From contig OX442423.1 in NCBI GenBank assembly GCA_949361645.1, positions 7,589,624 through 7,653,623 on the forward strand: 64,000 bases of DNA, read 5' to 3'. This document shows positions 35,450 through 49,341 of the stretch, piece after piece. Below the pieces are notes generated by a model that worked only from the letters and a program-made list of their open reading frames with translations, ran no database searches and was not told where the DNA came from. The DNA comes from Spongilla lacustris (Eukaryota; Porifera; Demospongiae; Spongillida; Spongillidae). The first letter of the stretch is position 1; every line of letters starts with the position of its first letter. Position numbers and translations under genes: made by a program.

Positions 35450-38330
35450 AATGTTATTATTGTTATTATCTAATTAATGTAATATTTATATAACAATAAT
35501 ACACTAATTATAAATTCTATCCCTCTAAAAGTGCTTTTGTTTTCTTTAGTTTTGTTTTTGGAATAACAAAAAGCGCATAAATCTTTCTTGTTTCCAATCC
35601 ATTTACTCTATAAAACAAGCTAAAGCACTCCCCATGAACACAACTGTTCTCCATTAAAGTACTGAGCATATATGACAACATTAGCATATATGACATCATT
35701 AGCAGCTATGGTTCAATGATTTTGTGCACCTTTAAACATGAGCGCTTCCCCAAGCTGTGAACGGGATGAAGCGTGTTGATTTAGGTGGATTTATCAAAAA
35801 TCCAATTACACATTTCACTTATTTTATATATTTCTCGTTTCACAGCTCTCCAATCCATGTGGGTTTCTGTCACTTCAGCTGCATGCAAATGTGTACTTGC
35901 CTGACCCAAAACAGGTGCGTCAAATGTAGCTAGTTTTACCAGCTACCCCAATTCTGGATTAAAACATCAGCAGGGTGGGAGTGAGGTTGTGAGACCTTAC
36001 AAAAGGGCCCGATGTGAAGATGCCCTGCAAATGGTGACGGCAAAGTACAACATTTACCTTTACGCTTACGTGTACATGTAGCTTCATGTTGACCTAACGC
36101 GGAGTCCATAAAAGTCCCCCAGAGATATGCTCTCTAGGTGGCCATCATTGTCTGCAGCAGTCCACACATAAAGGTATCACTGAAGCTCCTCCCACCATAT
36201 TTTAGCATGATAGAATTTATTTGAAGAGCAACAATGCATGTGGAATTTAAAATAGATGAGTATGGCCCAGCTGCATTAAGATAAGGTTACTGCAGTCTTT
36301 GAAATATACATGCTGACATATGTACGTCAAATACATCAGCATTGGATGCACTGACTACAGTTTAAATTGATCAAACTTCTGCACATGACCTCACACATGA
36401 CAGTGAAAGAAGAAAAGTTTATTAATGCAATAATACATCTACATGTATAAGCTTCATCCTCTACATTAAAGGATTTTGCCTGCCGTTTTCAATAAGGGTA
36501 TATGCAATTAAATTACCATCAAGGGTGGGTTACATTAATACAGCAGCTTGCTGTCTGTTGTCGGCTATATTAACTAGTTCCAAAACACGTACCTACAATC
36601 CCCTTCCCCCTCTTTGTAGGGGCTAGTGCCCAGACTATATCACACTAATTTAAATTTGTGCTGCCACAGCCTTTGCTACATGTAACACAAGTAGTATTAT
36701 AAACAGTGATAAATGTGATTGGCACAAAGGACGGACGCATGCTCGGATGCACGTGTACATATTCTTTGAAAAGTGTGATCCGAGCAGATATATTACGTCT
36801 GGTGAAAGTGTGAACATGAACACGCACACACACACACACAATTGATGATCTTTGAGTGGTTATGCACCACAGTATATTGCAATGCACACAACCTAGACAT
36901 CAGTTACTGTGAACCTAGACGTCCGTCATGTATCTTGATTTGTGTCTTTCAAATGTGTCCAACATATAAGAGTTGTCCTGAATCTGGTACAATTAAAAAA
37001 ACAAATTGTGAAACTTTGTTTGTTGCTATTTGGTACAAATGCATATAATAATTATGGTTATTAACAAAGTGCGTCGGTTCAGACGCTATTGTTATGACAA
37101 ATAACATTGGTAACCCTATTTATGATGAGAATAGTGTCAATAATTTTAATCAGCAAAGTCATATGAGAGCATGTACATCACTGCTATCTGAGGGTATGAG
37201 GCACAACATTGGTGATGTGTGAATATGTGTAACCAGTAGACAACGCGTACAGCTGTGCAGTGTGCTTGAATGTACATGTTGTACATGTATATATGTGAGT
37301 GTACGTTAGTAGGTTCTATGTAGGATTCGAAGTGTTGTGAATACAATTATCAAAAGCACTTGGTCCCACTATTGCCAATGTATCATTGCATCAATTGGAC
37401 TTTAGCAAGCGTATTTGGCTAGAACCATTGAATACCTACAATGTAGTAAAACTGCTGATACTTAGAAAGCTCAGACAACAGAGATAACCTTATAAAATCT
37501 TTCCTTTCCTTCTTCCAGATCTGATCAGATAACATTCACTCGGATAAGAGGTTTATTGCACTCACAAATGAAGCGTAGTGTTAGCTGTTACGAAAAGGAC
37601 CTAGAGAAGACAAGTTAGAAGCTTACTGCCGAATTTGTTTAGTACTATGACTTTCCGAGTTAGAGTTAGGCTGAACACAATTTCAATCTTTCTTTTGTTA
37701 GCAATAGCCCACAACAGATTTTAACGGCCTTGGAAGCCATAAAAAAGTGGGATCCTCCTGTCACTTGTGGTCAGCTGTCACTATGACTAAAAGCACTCTT
37801 CAGAGAGTACACAGGACCCCCTACCCCCCCTCCCCCCGCCCCCGAGCATAAACAGGTGCCCAACACGATATATCTCGAGTGGCTAGCTCCATCTCCACAT
37901 GTTATCACATATACATTATCACACTCCCACTTAGATAAAAATGAGTAAAACAAAACAATTAAAATAAAATTGTTGATATAGAATATGTAGACAGCAATTG
38001 AGTAAAAAGTTAGGCAACAAGGAATTACAGAAATTATACATTCATCTATTTATAAATATTACAAGTGATTACAGAAATTATACATTCATTTATTTATAAA
38101 TATTACGGAAATGATACATTCATTACAATATTCTTAAATACAATTTCCATAATCCCTTGTTTCCTTGCTGTTTACTCAATTGCTGTCTACAAATCCTACA
38201 TCACCAATTATTATTTTTATATTTTGTACATGTACACACGTAGGTATGTACATATACATGTAGGTACATATGTAGGTACATACACGGCATGTGGTTAAAA
38301 ACATATAAGATACACACATCCTTACAACTA
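35450..38330. other. intergenic, no gene seen
   Basis: About 2.9 kb without coding signal, probably including the 3' UTR of receptor gene C. It contains a (CA)n stretch at 36825-36840, a G/C-rich run near 37815-37840 and repeated ACATGTA-type words near 38230-38280. Confidence 0.55.
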
Positions 38331-41300
38331 TCACCTACCCCCCTTACACCTTACCATGCTCACCGATGAAGAATTGTACGAAGTTTCCATCTCAAAATGA
38401 CTGTGCTTCATGTCCAAAGCTCCACAAAGCTGCGAGATGGACATCTGAACATCAGTCATCGACTCCTTCCCTGAGAAGGATGCCTTAACATCGGCCATCG
38501 ACCCCCTCCCTGAGAGGGATGACTTAACATCGGCCATCGACCCCCTCCCTGAGAGGGATGACTTAACATCGGCCATCGACCCCCTCCCTGCGAGGGATGA
38601 CTTAACATCGGTCATCGAACCCCTCCCCAAATAAGGACTTGTACACTGTCCAATGGAGGCAGGACTGCAGAGGTCCCCAGACTCGTGCACAGAGTGTGTA
38701 TCAGCGTAGTCAAATCCGCTACCCCAGTGACCAGGGTAACCACAGCTGTCGTTGGGGGTGTCAACGGTCTTGTGGTGGTAGGCGGGGCCCTTGTGTGCTG
38801 CGTGGATGACGGTTGGTTCCTTGTGTAGCTCACAGGAGCTGTAAGATGGCAGGTGTGAGGGGGAGCAGCTGGAGCGTATCGCATACTCCCTGCCAAGGGA
38901 CGAGGAGTAGCCATTGGAGATCCTGGGAAGCGAGGGGGAACAGGGTGGTGACCAGCAGGGTGGATGGACCAATGGTTGGGGGGGGGGGGGGGTGATTGTG
39001 GGGTGCATGTACATGCAGTGGTGTATGATCAATGATCAAATACACTTGGGCAGAATACAAGACTTCACTCCAGATGCACGTACATGGTTTGTGTGCATGC
39101 TGGTATGCATGGTGGTATGTGCTCGTAAAGGGATGCATGTGGGCATGTATGAGTTGAAGGTACAAACATGGGTGCATATTTTCCGACATAGCAATGTCCT
39201 TGCAAATTAATTGGAAACGGAGGAGTCGACTTACCAAGAAAGCCAAACGCATACCATTTCAATGATGCCACACAGAACACATCAAAGTGCACCACACGTG
39301 CACATATATACCCTCCTAGTGACACCACCTCCCTCCCTCCCCCCCCCCCCCCCCCCCCCCCAATGCCTTATGGGCTCACTGCATGGTACCATACCATATG
39401 GCAACATCTTCATGCTATCAGTAGGACTAGGGATTGACTGATGCTCATCATACCATATATGGCAACATCTTCATGCTATCAGTAGGTCTAGGAATTGACT
39501 GACCATATATGGCAACATCTTCATGCTATCAGTAGGACTAGGGATTGACTGATGCTCATCATACCATATATGGCAACATCTTCATGCTATCAGTAAATCT
39601 AGGGATTGACTGACCATATATGGCAACATCTTCATGCTATCAGTAGGTCTAGGGATTGACTGTCTGATCATGTTACATTCATGCAGCACTGTGGTATGAC
39701 CCTCATTATTGCGCTGACACATTAGGCTGTGTTTTTGCCATGGTTGCCTAGGTAGGCTGTGTTTTTGCCATGGTTGCCTAGGTAGGCTGTGTGTTGCCAT
39801 GGTTGCCTAGGTAGGCTGTGTGTTGCTATGGTTGCCTAGGTAGGCTGTGTGTTACCACGGTTGCCTAGGTAGGCTGTGTGTTACCATGGTTGCCTAGGTA
39901 GACTGTGTGTTGCCATGGTGCTGACACATTAGGCTGTACATCACTTACCCCTTGTGGTCCTTGGTTGATTGTGAATCAACAGCTGCATAAGCAGTATGTA
40001 AAAAGGAGGAGGGGGGGGGGGGGGGGGGGGGGGAGAAGCACAAAGTGATATAAAGGTCTACTGATGGATATACATGTACAAGTGTACAACATGTAAATGT
40101 GCAACATGCAGTGGTTATCCCAAATGGAAGAGGCAACACGTACAGTGTTACATGGGAGAAGTAGAGAAGAGGGTGTGAAAGCTGGGGAGGAGGAGGTGTT
40201 TACAAGTGAAAGGGAAGGGGGAGGGACTTAAGGGAGGGACGTGTAAAGGGAAGGAAGAAATGGAGATGTTGGTCTATAGCTCGGCTCACCCCTTCTCCTC
40301 CTACAGTTCTTGACACAAGCGCAACACAGGATACACACCAGGATGGTGATGATCACAAGGACAACTCCACCTGTGCCACCAGCAATGGCGTACAGCAGGT
40401 AATCTGAGGAGAAAGAGAGTGTGCCCACCAACATACATACGTCATACCCTCATCCTAACACACTTCACCTTTCCTGCATCCTTTGCCACATATTCCCCCT
40501 CCTCCCCCTCCTCATTCTTACCCACCCCCTCCAAACCCTACATGCACATGAGCTTACCCCACTCTGTAGCAAGGTCCATGTGTAAGGTATATGTGTGTGT
40601 GTGTGTGTGTGTGTATGTGTGTGTGTATGTGTGTGTATGTGTGTATGTGTGCGTGTGTGTCCACATATGTGTATGTGTGCGTGTGTGTCCACATATGTGC
40701 AAATGGTTGTGTAAATGAGTGAATATGTTAGTATGTGTGTAATGTGAATGTGTGGTATGTACAAAAGTCAGTCAGTTGCCCTGCACAGAGGGAACAGTAG
40801 CCACTCACCTAGGCTAGCAGGGTCCGACTGCTCACTGTAAGGGCTGGGGCCAGCAGCACTTTGGGCGGCTACTGAGAACGTGTATGTCTTGTATGCCTGA
40901 AGACCACCGCCCGCGTCCCCAATCAGAAGGGAAATCCCCAGTGATGTCATCGTGGCATTCAGGGACTGGACCACACTGCTGTCATTGATGGACACATTTA
41001 GGACCTGACTTAGGCCACTTTGTAGCTCAGAGACGTTGATGAGAATGAACTGCACCGGGGCAGAACCAACAAAGTCTATTGATGTCTTCAAGCTGATGGT
41101 ATGACTGGTCTCTGCCACTATGCTGGGTTTGGTGGGCGTGGCTGGAGGAGCTAAGGGGGCACGGCATCAGTATGTGAGCGGACACGCACAATGGTGTGCA
41201 TGTGTGTGCATCTGTTATGATCTGTGTATTACAATTGATTGAGTGTCAATGCATGATCACAGAACATGTTATCACCACAGGACACACATTGACATTCATT

Positions 41301-41668
41301 GCTCAATCAAAGCCAAATTACATCCCTTAGCCTATGGAATCCTTGGTAACCCTGGTAACCTTTAATCTCTCCCCACTAACCCAGTGGTGTTGTGATGGGG
41401 CTGGCCACACTACTCATGCCCACTGCATTCCCCACTGACACCTCAATGGTGTAGGTGGTGGTGGGCATCAGGCCCGTGATCAGGTAGGACTGGGGCCAAG
41501 GTGGCTGGACTGCCAACGTCTGCACTACAGTGTCGTTCAGCCTGACTGTAACATTGATGGCCTGAATGGACACACCCCCAGCATCAGAGATGTGCCAGAG
41601 GACTTGCAGGGAACGGCCGTCCTCCAGAGGGTTAACAGAGACCAGGGTCACTATTGGTACTGTGTGTG

Positions 41669-41704
<36 letters not shown>

Positions 41705-41722
41705 TTGTGTGTGTGTATGTGT

Positions 41723-41780
<58 letters not shown>

Positions 41781-42970
41781 TGAGCCCACATGGGTACATC
41801 AGGTGAGGTCAAAGTGCATGTCCACATGGAGGGTATGTAGCTCACCAGTGGTGGTAGTGGTGGCCATGACCTGGTCCCCAGGAGGACCCTTCATTCCCAA
41901 CTTGATGGCCCTCAGCCTCAGGAGGTATGTGGTACCTCCATTTAGCCCTGTCAGCATGCCTGCTGTGCTGTTGCCTGGAAACGTCACATTCTAGAGGAGT
42001 GTGGGTGAGGGAGGGAGAGAAGGGGAGGGAGGAGGGAGGGAGGGAGGGAGGGAGGGAGGGAGGGGAGGGAGGGAGGGAGGGAGGGAGGGAGGGAGGGAGG
42101 GAGGGAGGGAGGGAGGGAGGGAGGGAGGGAGGGAGGGAGGGAGGGGAGGGAGGGAGGGAGGGAGGGAGGGAGGAGGGAGGGAGGGAGGGAGGGAGGGAGG
42201 GAGGGAGGAGGAAGGGAGGGAGGGAGGGAGGGAGGGAGGAGGGAGGGAGGGAGGGAGGGAGGGAGGGAGGGAGGGAGGGAGGGAGGGAGGGAGGGAGGGA
42301 GGGAGGAGGGAGGGAGGGAGGGAGGGAGGGAGGGAGGGAGGGAGGGAGGAGGGAGGGAGGGAGGGAGGGAGGGAGGGAGGGAGGGAGGGAGGGAGGAGGG
42401 AGGGAGGGAGGGAGGGAGGGAGGGAGGGAGGGAGGGAGGGAGGGAGGGAGGGAGGGAGGGAGGGAGGGAGGGAGGGAGGGAGGGAGAGGGGGAGGGAGGG
42501 AGGGAGGGAGGGAGGGAGGGAGGGAGGGAGGGAGGGAGGGAGGGAGGGAGGGAGGGAGGGAGGGAGGGAGGGAGGGAGGAGGGAGGGAGGGAGGGAGGGA
42601 GGGAGGGAGGGAGGGAGGGAGGGAGGGAGGGAGGGAGAGGGGGAGGGAGGAGGGAGAGGGGGAGGGAGGAGGGAGAGGGGGAGAATACAGTTGAGGATTG
42701 CGCGGGAGTGATCGAGGGGGAAAGGAAGGGAGGGAGAAAGGAAGTGAGGAAATGAGGGCATGTATTCCCCAGTATGTCTTACCTTGGAGACTGTGCTGCC
42801 TTGGATACCATACTCCAGTATGTACTGATCCACACGTGTTCTGCTTGTGATCGCGTTCCACTGTATTTCTAATGTGTGCCCACCTACACTAGACACCACA
42901 AGGCCAGTGGGTATTTCTGCAGTGTGGGAGTATGTGTGGTATGTATGGTGTATGTGTGTGGTATGTATGT

Positions 42971-43026
<56 letters not shown>

Positions 43027-46000
43027 ATGAGAATATACAACTATGTCAATCTTGTAACCTCAATCTTTTCACTTTCACTATCAATAATGCCTCCCAACAT
43101 TAGCCACACCCTCTCCTTCCCTAACCACACCCACCTAACACAACCAGCCCAATGGGTGCAGTCATGTTCCCTAGTGCATTCCTGAAGGAGCACAGGTAGG
43201 TCCCCTCATCTGGTCCACCCACTTGTCCAATCACCAGTGTTCCCACAGAGGGACTGCTGTATCTGCTTCCTGACACGCCCCTGGACACGCCCCCATCTCC
43301 AACCATGGTCCAGTTGACCACTGGTGTGGGACAGGCAAGCCACATGCAGACCAAGGAAGGGGAGGAGCCCTCGGGAGCAATGACCACACCTCCATTTGGC
43401 ACAGTGACATAAGGAGGACCTGTGAGGTGAGTGAGCATGTGTTATGTGTGATGAAGTGTGTATACATCGGTGGTTAGTTATGCTAGTTATTTGTATTGGT
43501 TATTGGTACTGGTTAGTTGTGCTGGTTAGTTGTGTGCATCGCCACTCACTCAGCAGCTATATCAACTACCTCTTGGATCCGCAGGCGTTCTACCAGCAAG
43601 TAATGACCCACATTCTTCTTCTTGCTGTTACAAAAAGATATCTAACATACTAATCTACTATGCTGCTCCTTTACCTATCTCCTCCCTCCTCTCTCCTCCC
43701 CCTCCCCTCTCCTCCCCCTCCCCTCTCCTCCCCCTCCCCTCTCCTCCCCTCCTCCCTCCTCATCCCCCTCCCTAAATTGCCACTTTTTAAGTGGAGGGAG
43801 GAGGAATAGTAAGATCGAAGGAGATGGAAGTACGAAAGAGAGAGGAGGACAGTACATGTAGATGGAAGATGGGAAGGAAATGGATGGGGAGGAGATGAAG
43901 GATGGGGAAGAGATGGAGGATGGGGAGGAGATGGAGGATGGGGAGGAGATGGAGGATGGGGAGGAGATGGAGGATGGGGAGGAGATGGAGGATGGGGAGG
44001 AGATGGAGGATGGGGAGGAGATGGAGGATGGGGAGGAGATGGAGGGTGGGGAGGAGGTGGAGGGTGGGGAGGAGACAGAGGATGGGGAGGAGAGGGAGAG
44101 ATGGAGGATGGGGAGGAGAGGGAGAGATGGAGGATGGGGAGGAGAGGGATTGCATGCATAATAGACTGCACACACCTCGGTGCCTATAGCATGACTGCAC
44201 ACTGTGATCATGGAGCTTGTCACAAATACAACACACTTTTTACACACACACACACATGTACACAACACAAATACCCACACGCATACTGACTTATGCATGC
44301 GTACACACAAGCACACACATTGTACTCACAAGCACACACATTGTACACACAAGCACACACATTGTACACACAAGCACACACATTGTACACACAAGCACAC
44401 AAGCACACACATTGTACACACAAGCACACACATTGTACACACAAGCACACAAGCACACACATTGTACACACAAGCACACACATTGTACACACAAGCACAC
44501 AAGCACACACATTGTACACACAAGCACACACATTGTACACACAAGCACACAAGCACACACATTGTACACACAAGCACACACATTGTACACACAAGCACAC
44601 ATATTGTACACACAAGCACACACATTGTACACAAGCACACATATTGTACACACAAGCACACACATTGTACACACAAGCACACATATTGTACACACAAGCA
44701 CACACATTGTACACACAAGCACACATATTGTACACACAAGCACACACATTGTACACACAAGCACACATATTGAGCACACACATTGTACACACAAGCACAC
44801 ATATTGAGCACACACATTGTACACACAAGCACACACATTGTACACACAAGCACACATTGTACACACAAGCACACACATTGTACACACAAGCACACACATT
44901 GTACACACAAGTACACACATTGTACACACATCCTTTGTGGTCTCACAATCACATCCTCTTTTTTTTTTCATCACCAAGGCAATTTATCATTCAGTTATTG
45001 GCTTTGTTTGGCCAATGGCATCCACACTTGTGTGCCTGCCAGTCTAGCTAACCAATCCACACACACGTAAGGAAATGGGAACACATTAACATTAAACCCC
45101 ATACAGTAGTCACACAATAGCATTGTACAAATACTCCAGTAGAGTCCATACCTGGCCCCACCCACTTCACTAGCTGGCCACACCCATTTCACTACTGGAC
45201 TCACGCAGCAAGAACGCTACCTAAGCACCCCCCACCCCTCTCATTCCTGAGTAAATATTTTCATTTCAAACCACAACAACTCTACCTATTTATGGAGTGT
45301 GGTCAATGGCTTAAGGAAATAGAGAAATGGAAAGTCACCCGGAAAAGCCCCCCCAAATCTCCTCAACCCACCCTCCATTGTTGCCCAACAGATGTGCAGG
45401 CTGCTTCATATGTGTACATAGGTTTGATGGGGATGAGAATGGGAATGGGAATGAGAACCTGATGGGAATGGGAATGAGAGCCTGCTGCTGCTGACACACC
45501 ACAGCTGGTAAGCCCCAATCCTAAGCCCTACACGAAGCTGGTCTGGAACACCTCAATGGTTTTATCAGAATAGTACCATCCAACGAAGCTTAACTAAATA
45601 ATGGTGGCACATGGCAATTAAAAAAAAAAAAATCTGTAGCACAACTACGCATACCTGAGGGATTTCATTGGTCATTCTGCCACTTCATAAAGAACCATTT
45701 ACCACACAAATGCCCCACCACCCCCTTCCCCTTCTCTTCCCTATCATTCTCACCACAACTCACCACTTCCTGCTTTCTGCATTTAGAAAAGAAACACGTT
45801 GGCTCATCCTACACATGCCAAAGTGTGTTCTGAAGATGAACACACATGCCTAACTATGGAGGCAATGAGGTAATAGTTCACCTCTATAACCATCCATGCA
45901 TTAGTAACAGACACATCTTTTGGGAGCTATGATAAAAATCACACAACACACACACAAAGAGTAAAAAACAGCTCAAACAACTTGGAAGTTTCCTTCTTGG

Positions 46001-48903
46001 GAGGGCAATTGAAAGCCTGTGGTTACAGTCAGTCCACCACACAATGGCTGCATATCAAGGTGGCATGCATGCACTATTGCTCTCTATTTATTTATCAGAA
46101 CCCTCAAAGGTTGCCATGCACCAGCGCTCCATTAATAACTGTCTTTTTTTTTCTTTCACGGAATGAGATTAAATACTGAAGCGGGTCAAGGGGGAAGAGA
46201 AGCGCACGATGGCCCAGACATGCCAGCAGGTCAAGGGAAGAGAAGCACACGATGGCCCAGACATGCCAGCAGGTCAAGGGGGAAGAGAAGCACACGATGG
46301 CCCAGACATGCCAGCAGGTCAAGGGAAGAGAAGCACACAATGGCCCAGACATGCCAGCAGGTCAAGGGAAGAGAAGCACACGATGGCCCAGACATGCCAG
46401 CAGGTCAAGGGGGAAGAGAAGCACACGATGGCCCAGACATGCCAGCAGCAGGCACCATTGGTTAAGTAGACAGCTGGGCACATAGATACCTTGTTACATA
46501 CATTTCCCAATCCTCTTAATACTCTGAGCCGATCTATATGCACAAGCTAACCACAGCTTTACATTGTGCTCAGATGTCTAAGGACCAGATTGACTTCAAA
46601 TTATTAAGTGTAAATACTACTGGATCAGTACCATTACCAAAACCTCAAAAGGAGAGGGGAGAAGGAGGAAGGGGGAGGGAGGAGGGGAGGAGAAAGGGGA
46701 AAAAGGAGGGAGGAAAGGAAAGGGAGAAGAGTTCCGTTCATGGCTCCACCCATGGCTCCTCCCATGGCTCCTCCCATGGCTCCACCCCTTCACTTTCATA
46801 AGTAACACATCATGCAACACAATAGCCACATCATTTGGCTAGAAAGTGTTGTTACCATGGTAATTACATGGCAACAAACAAGAACACAATATTGCAGACA
46901 ACTTCCCACCGTGGGAGTCAGTGGGCGGAGACAATAGACACACCAGGTCATGTGATGCCATGTGCAATAAATGAAATAGCAGGTGTCAGAGAAGTTGCAA
47001 CCCCCCCCCCCCCCCCCCTCATCCCACCAGACAACTGGTTATTTTTACATCTAATAAGTGGAAAATAGCTCTGCTGCATACAACATACAACATACATGTA
47101 TGCACATTGTAATAAAATGAAACCATGTGATTTAGAATCCAAGCATCTCTTATCATCGCAATGACCAAGAGCTACTAAGGGCCCCAAGAATTCCAAATAT
47201 GTCTAACTGGATTAGACTACGTACAGCAATGCATACATAGCGACCGATGAATAAAAGGTGGTGATGCCATGTACCAGAAGGGGGTATATTTTATACCTTT
47301 CGGTACGTGGAATACCTTCACCCAGGAAACTATAGGTATCTACCATTTATACACCAGAAACTGACCAATCAGATTGCATCATTTTAGTACATACATATGC
47401 ACTGTACACACTGTACACACACACATACACACATGCATACACACATACACATACATACACACACCACACATACACACACTACACACACCACACATGTACA
47501 CACCGCACATGCACACACACCACACACACTACACACACCACACATGCACACACACCACACACCACACATCGCACATGCACACACTACACACACCACACAT
47601 ATACACACACCTCACACCACACACTACACACACACCGCACATGCACACACACCACACCACACACACTACACACACCGCACATGGACACACACCAGACCAG
47701 CAGTAACACAGATCACATCCTTCAGACAAGTAGGTGTGAAATAGCATTGCACAGGACATTTTTGCTTTGGTCAAATTACATGTCAACTGTGGCAGACGTT
47801 CTTCAAACGCAGATGTAAGCATATATAGGCTAACTACATGGCAAAGTGCCCAGTATATCCCTCCCCTCCTCCCCCTCCCCAAATCAGCCCTCCCCTTTCC
47901 CCAAAACAGGGTCCCCTCCCCTTCCCACACACAGGTCACACAGGTGGTACAAACCACTGAGCTGAGAAGGACTGGGGACTACCATGTGTTAAAACACTTA
48001 ATGGCTGCCCACCAATTAAGATGTTACCCACCAATTAAGAAGCCACACCCACCTTGGACCACCACCTGGAAGTCAGCTGTATCCTGTCCGATGGAGTTAG
48101 AGGCCACACAGGTGTACACACCGCTGTCATTGTAGGCCACCTGTCCCACCGACAGCAGACTACTCCCACTGGACACTGTGATCCTCGAGGTGTTAGCAAC
48201 GAGCTGGTTCCCAGACCACCAGGAGTAGGAAGGAGGTTGGACACTATCCGCAATGCAATTCAGCCGCAGAGTGTTGCCAATGGTAACGTAGGTGGTGTTG
48301 GCCTTATGGATCACAGGAGGAGCTGCAGACGTAAATATTCCAAATAATGCACATTATTCTATAGGTAAAGAAAGTCGCATGTGGCAGACCTACATGTACA
48401 AACACCAGAGGGTCATGAAATCTACAAGAAGAGTGTCATATCCTTACAGTAGAGGGTCATATCCCCTACATACAGTATATAGAGGGTCATATCCCCTACA
48501 CACAGTATATAGAGGGTCATATACCCTACATACATGCACACTGGTACACTACATTACACATGGTAGCTGTTGTGTGAGCTTGGAATGTACCCAATGCAGA
48601 GTGTTGTGCCTGGAATTATATATCACAGCAAAAGCGAAGGCACTATTAGGCTGGAATAACTTGATTTTCAGCGTGCATTAATGCATGACTTCCTAAGAGT
48701 TCCGTGGTTTTAATATAATGATGTTGTCACCTCACAAGGCAATCAATCAAATCATATCATATAATTTTGCAGGTGTGTATTGCTATTTTTAAAAAACCCA
48801 AGTGTACATGTACGTGTGCATGTGGGTGTGAATGGAATGTGTGCATATGCATACATAATAATGTGTGCACAGTGCACACATATACACCTCCCCATCCATC
48901 CAA

Positions 48904-48934
<31 letters not shown>

Positions 48935-49280
48935 ACATACTCAGTACAACGACTTCAAAAATAACTTCTCCACTGGCATAGCCGTTGGATGCGCTGCAAA
49001 GGTAGCTCCCTGCATCTGACTGGCTGGTGTTCACAACACTGTATGCTTGGGACGCCTGTGGAAGTATCCGTGACGACGAAATGGCCGCCCCACGATACCA
49101 CGAGTAGCTCAGCATGACGTCGGGAGGGAAGGAGGCCATTGAGCAGAGAAGGCTAATATTCTGGCCCGCCACTGCTTCAATGGTGACCGTTGGCAATGTG
49201 GCCTCCACGTCTGCATACATGGACGTACACACGCACGCACACACGCACACACGCACGCACACACGCACACACGCACGCAC

Positions 49281-49341
<61 letters not shown>

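Noticed and set aside
41927..43040. Long open frames (up to about 349 codons) through the GGGA/CCCT tract
   Set aside because: They are products of a 4-bp repeat with a 3-frame open pattern and lie across splice sites and exons of gene C; no protein signal apart from the embedded real exons.
43671..44977. Open frames of up to about 250 codons on both strands of the C intron 4 minisatellites
   Set aside because: Pure repeat translation (His/Thr or Cys/Val rich), open on both strands at once, no start context or splice support.
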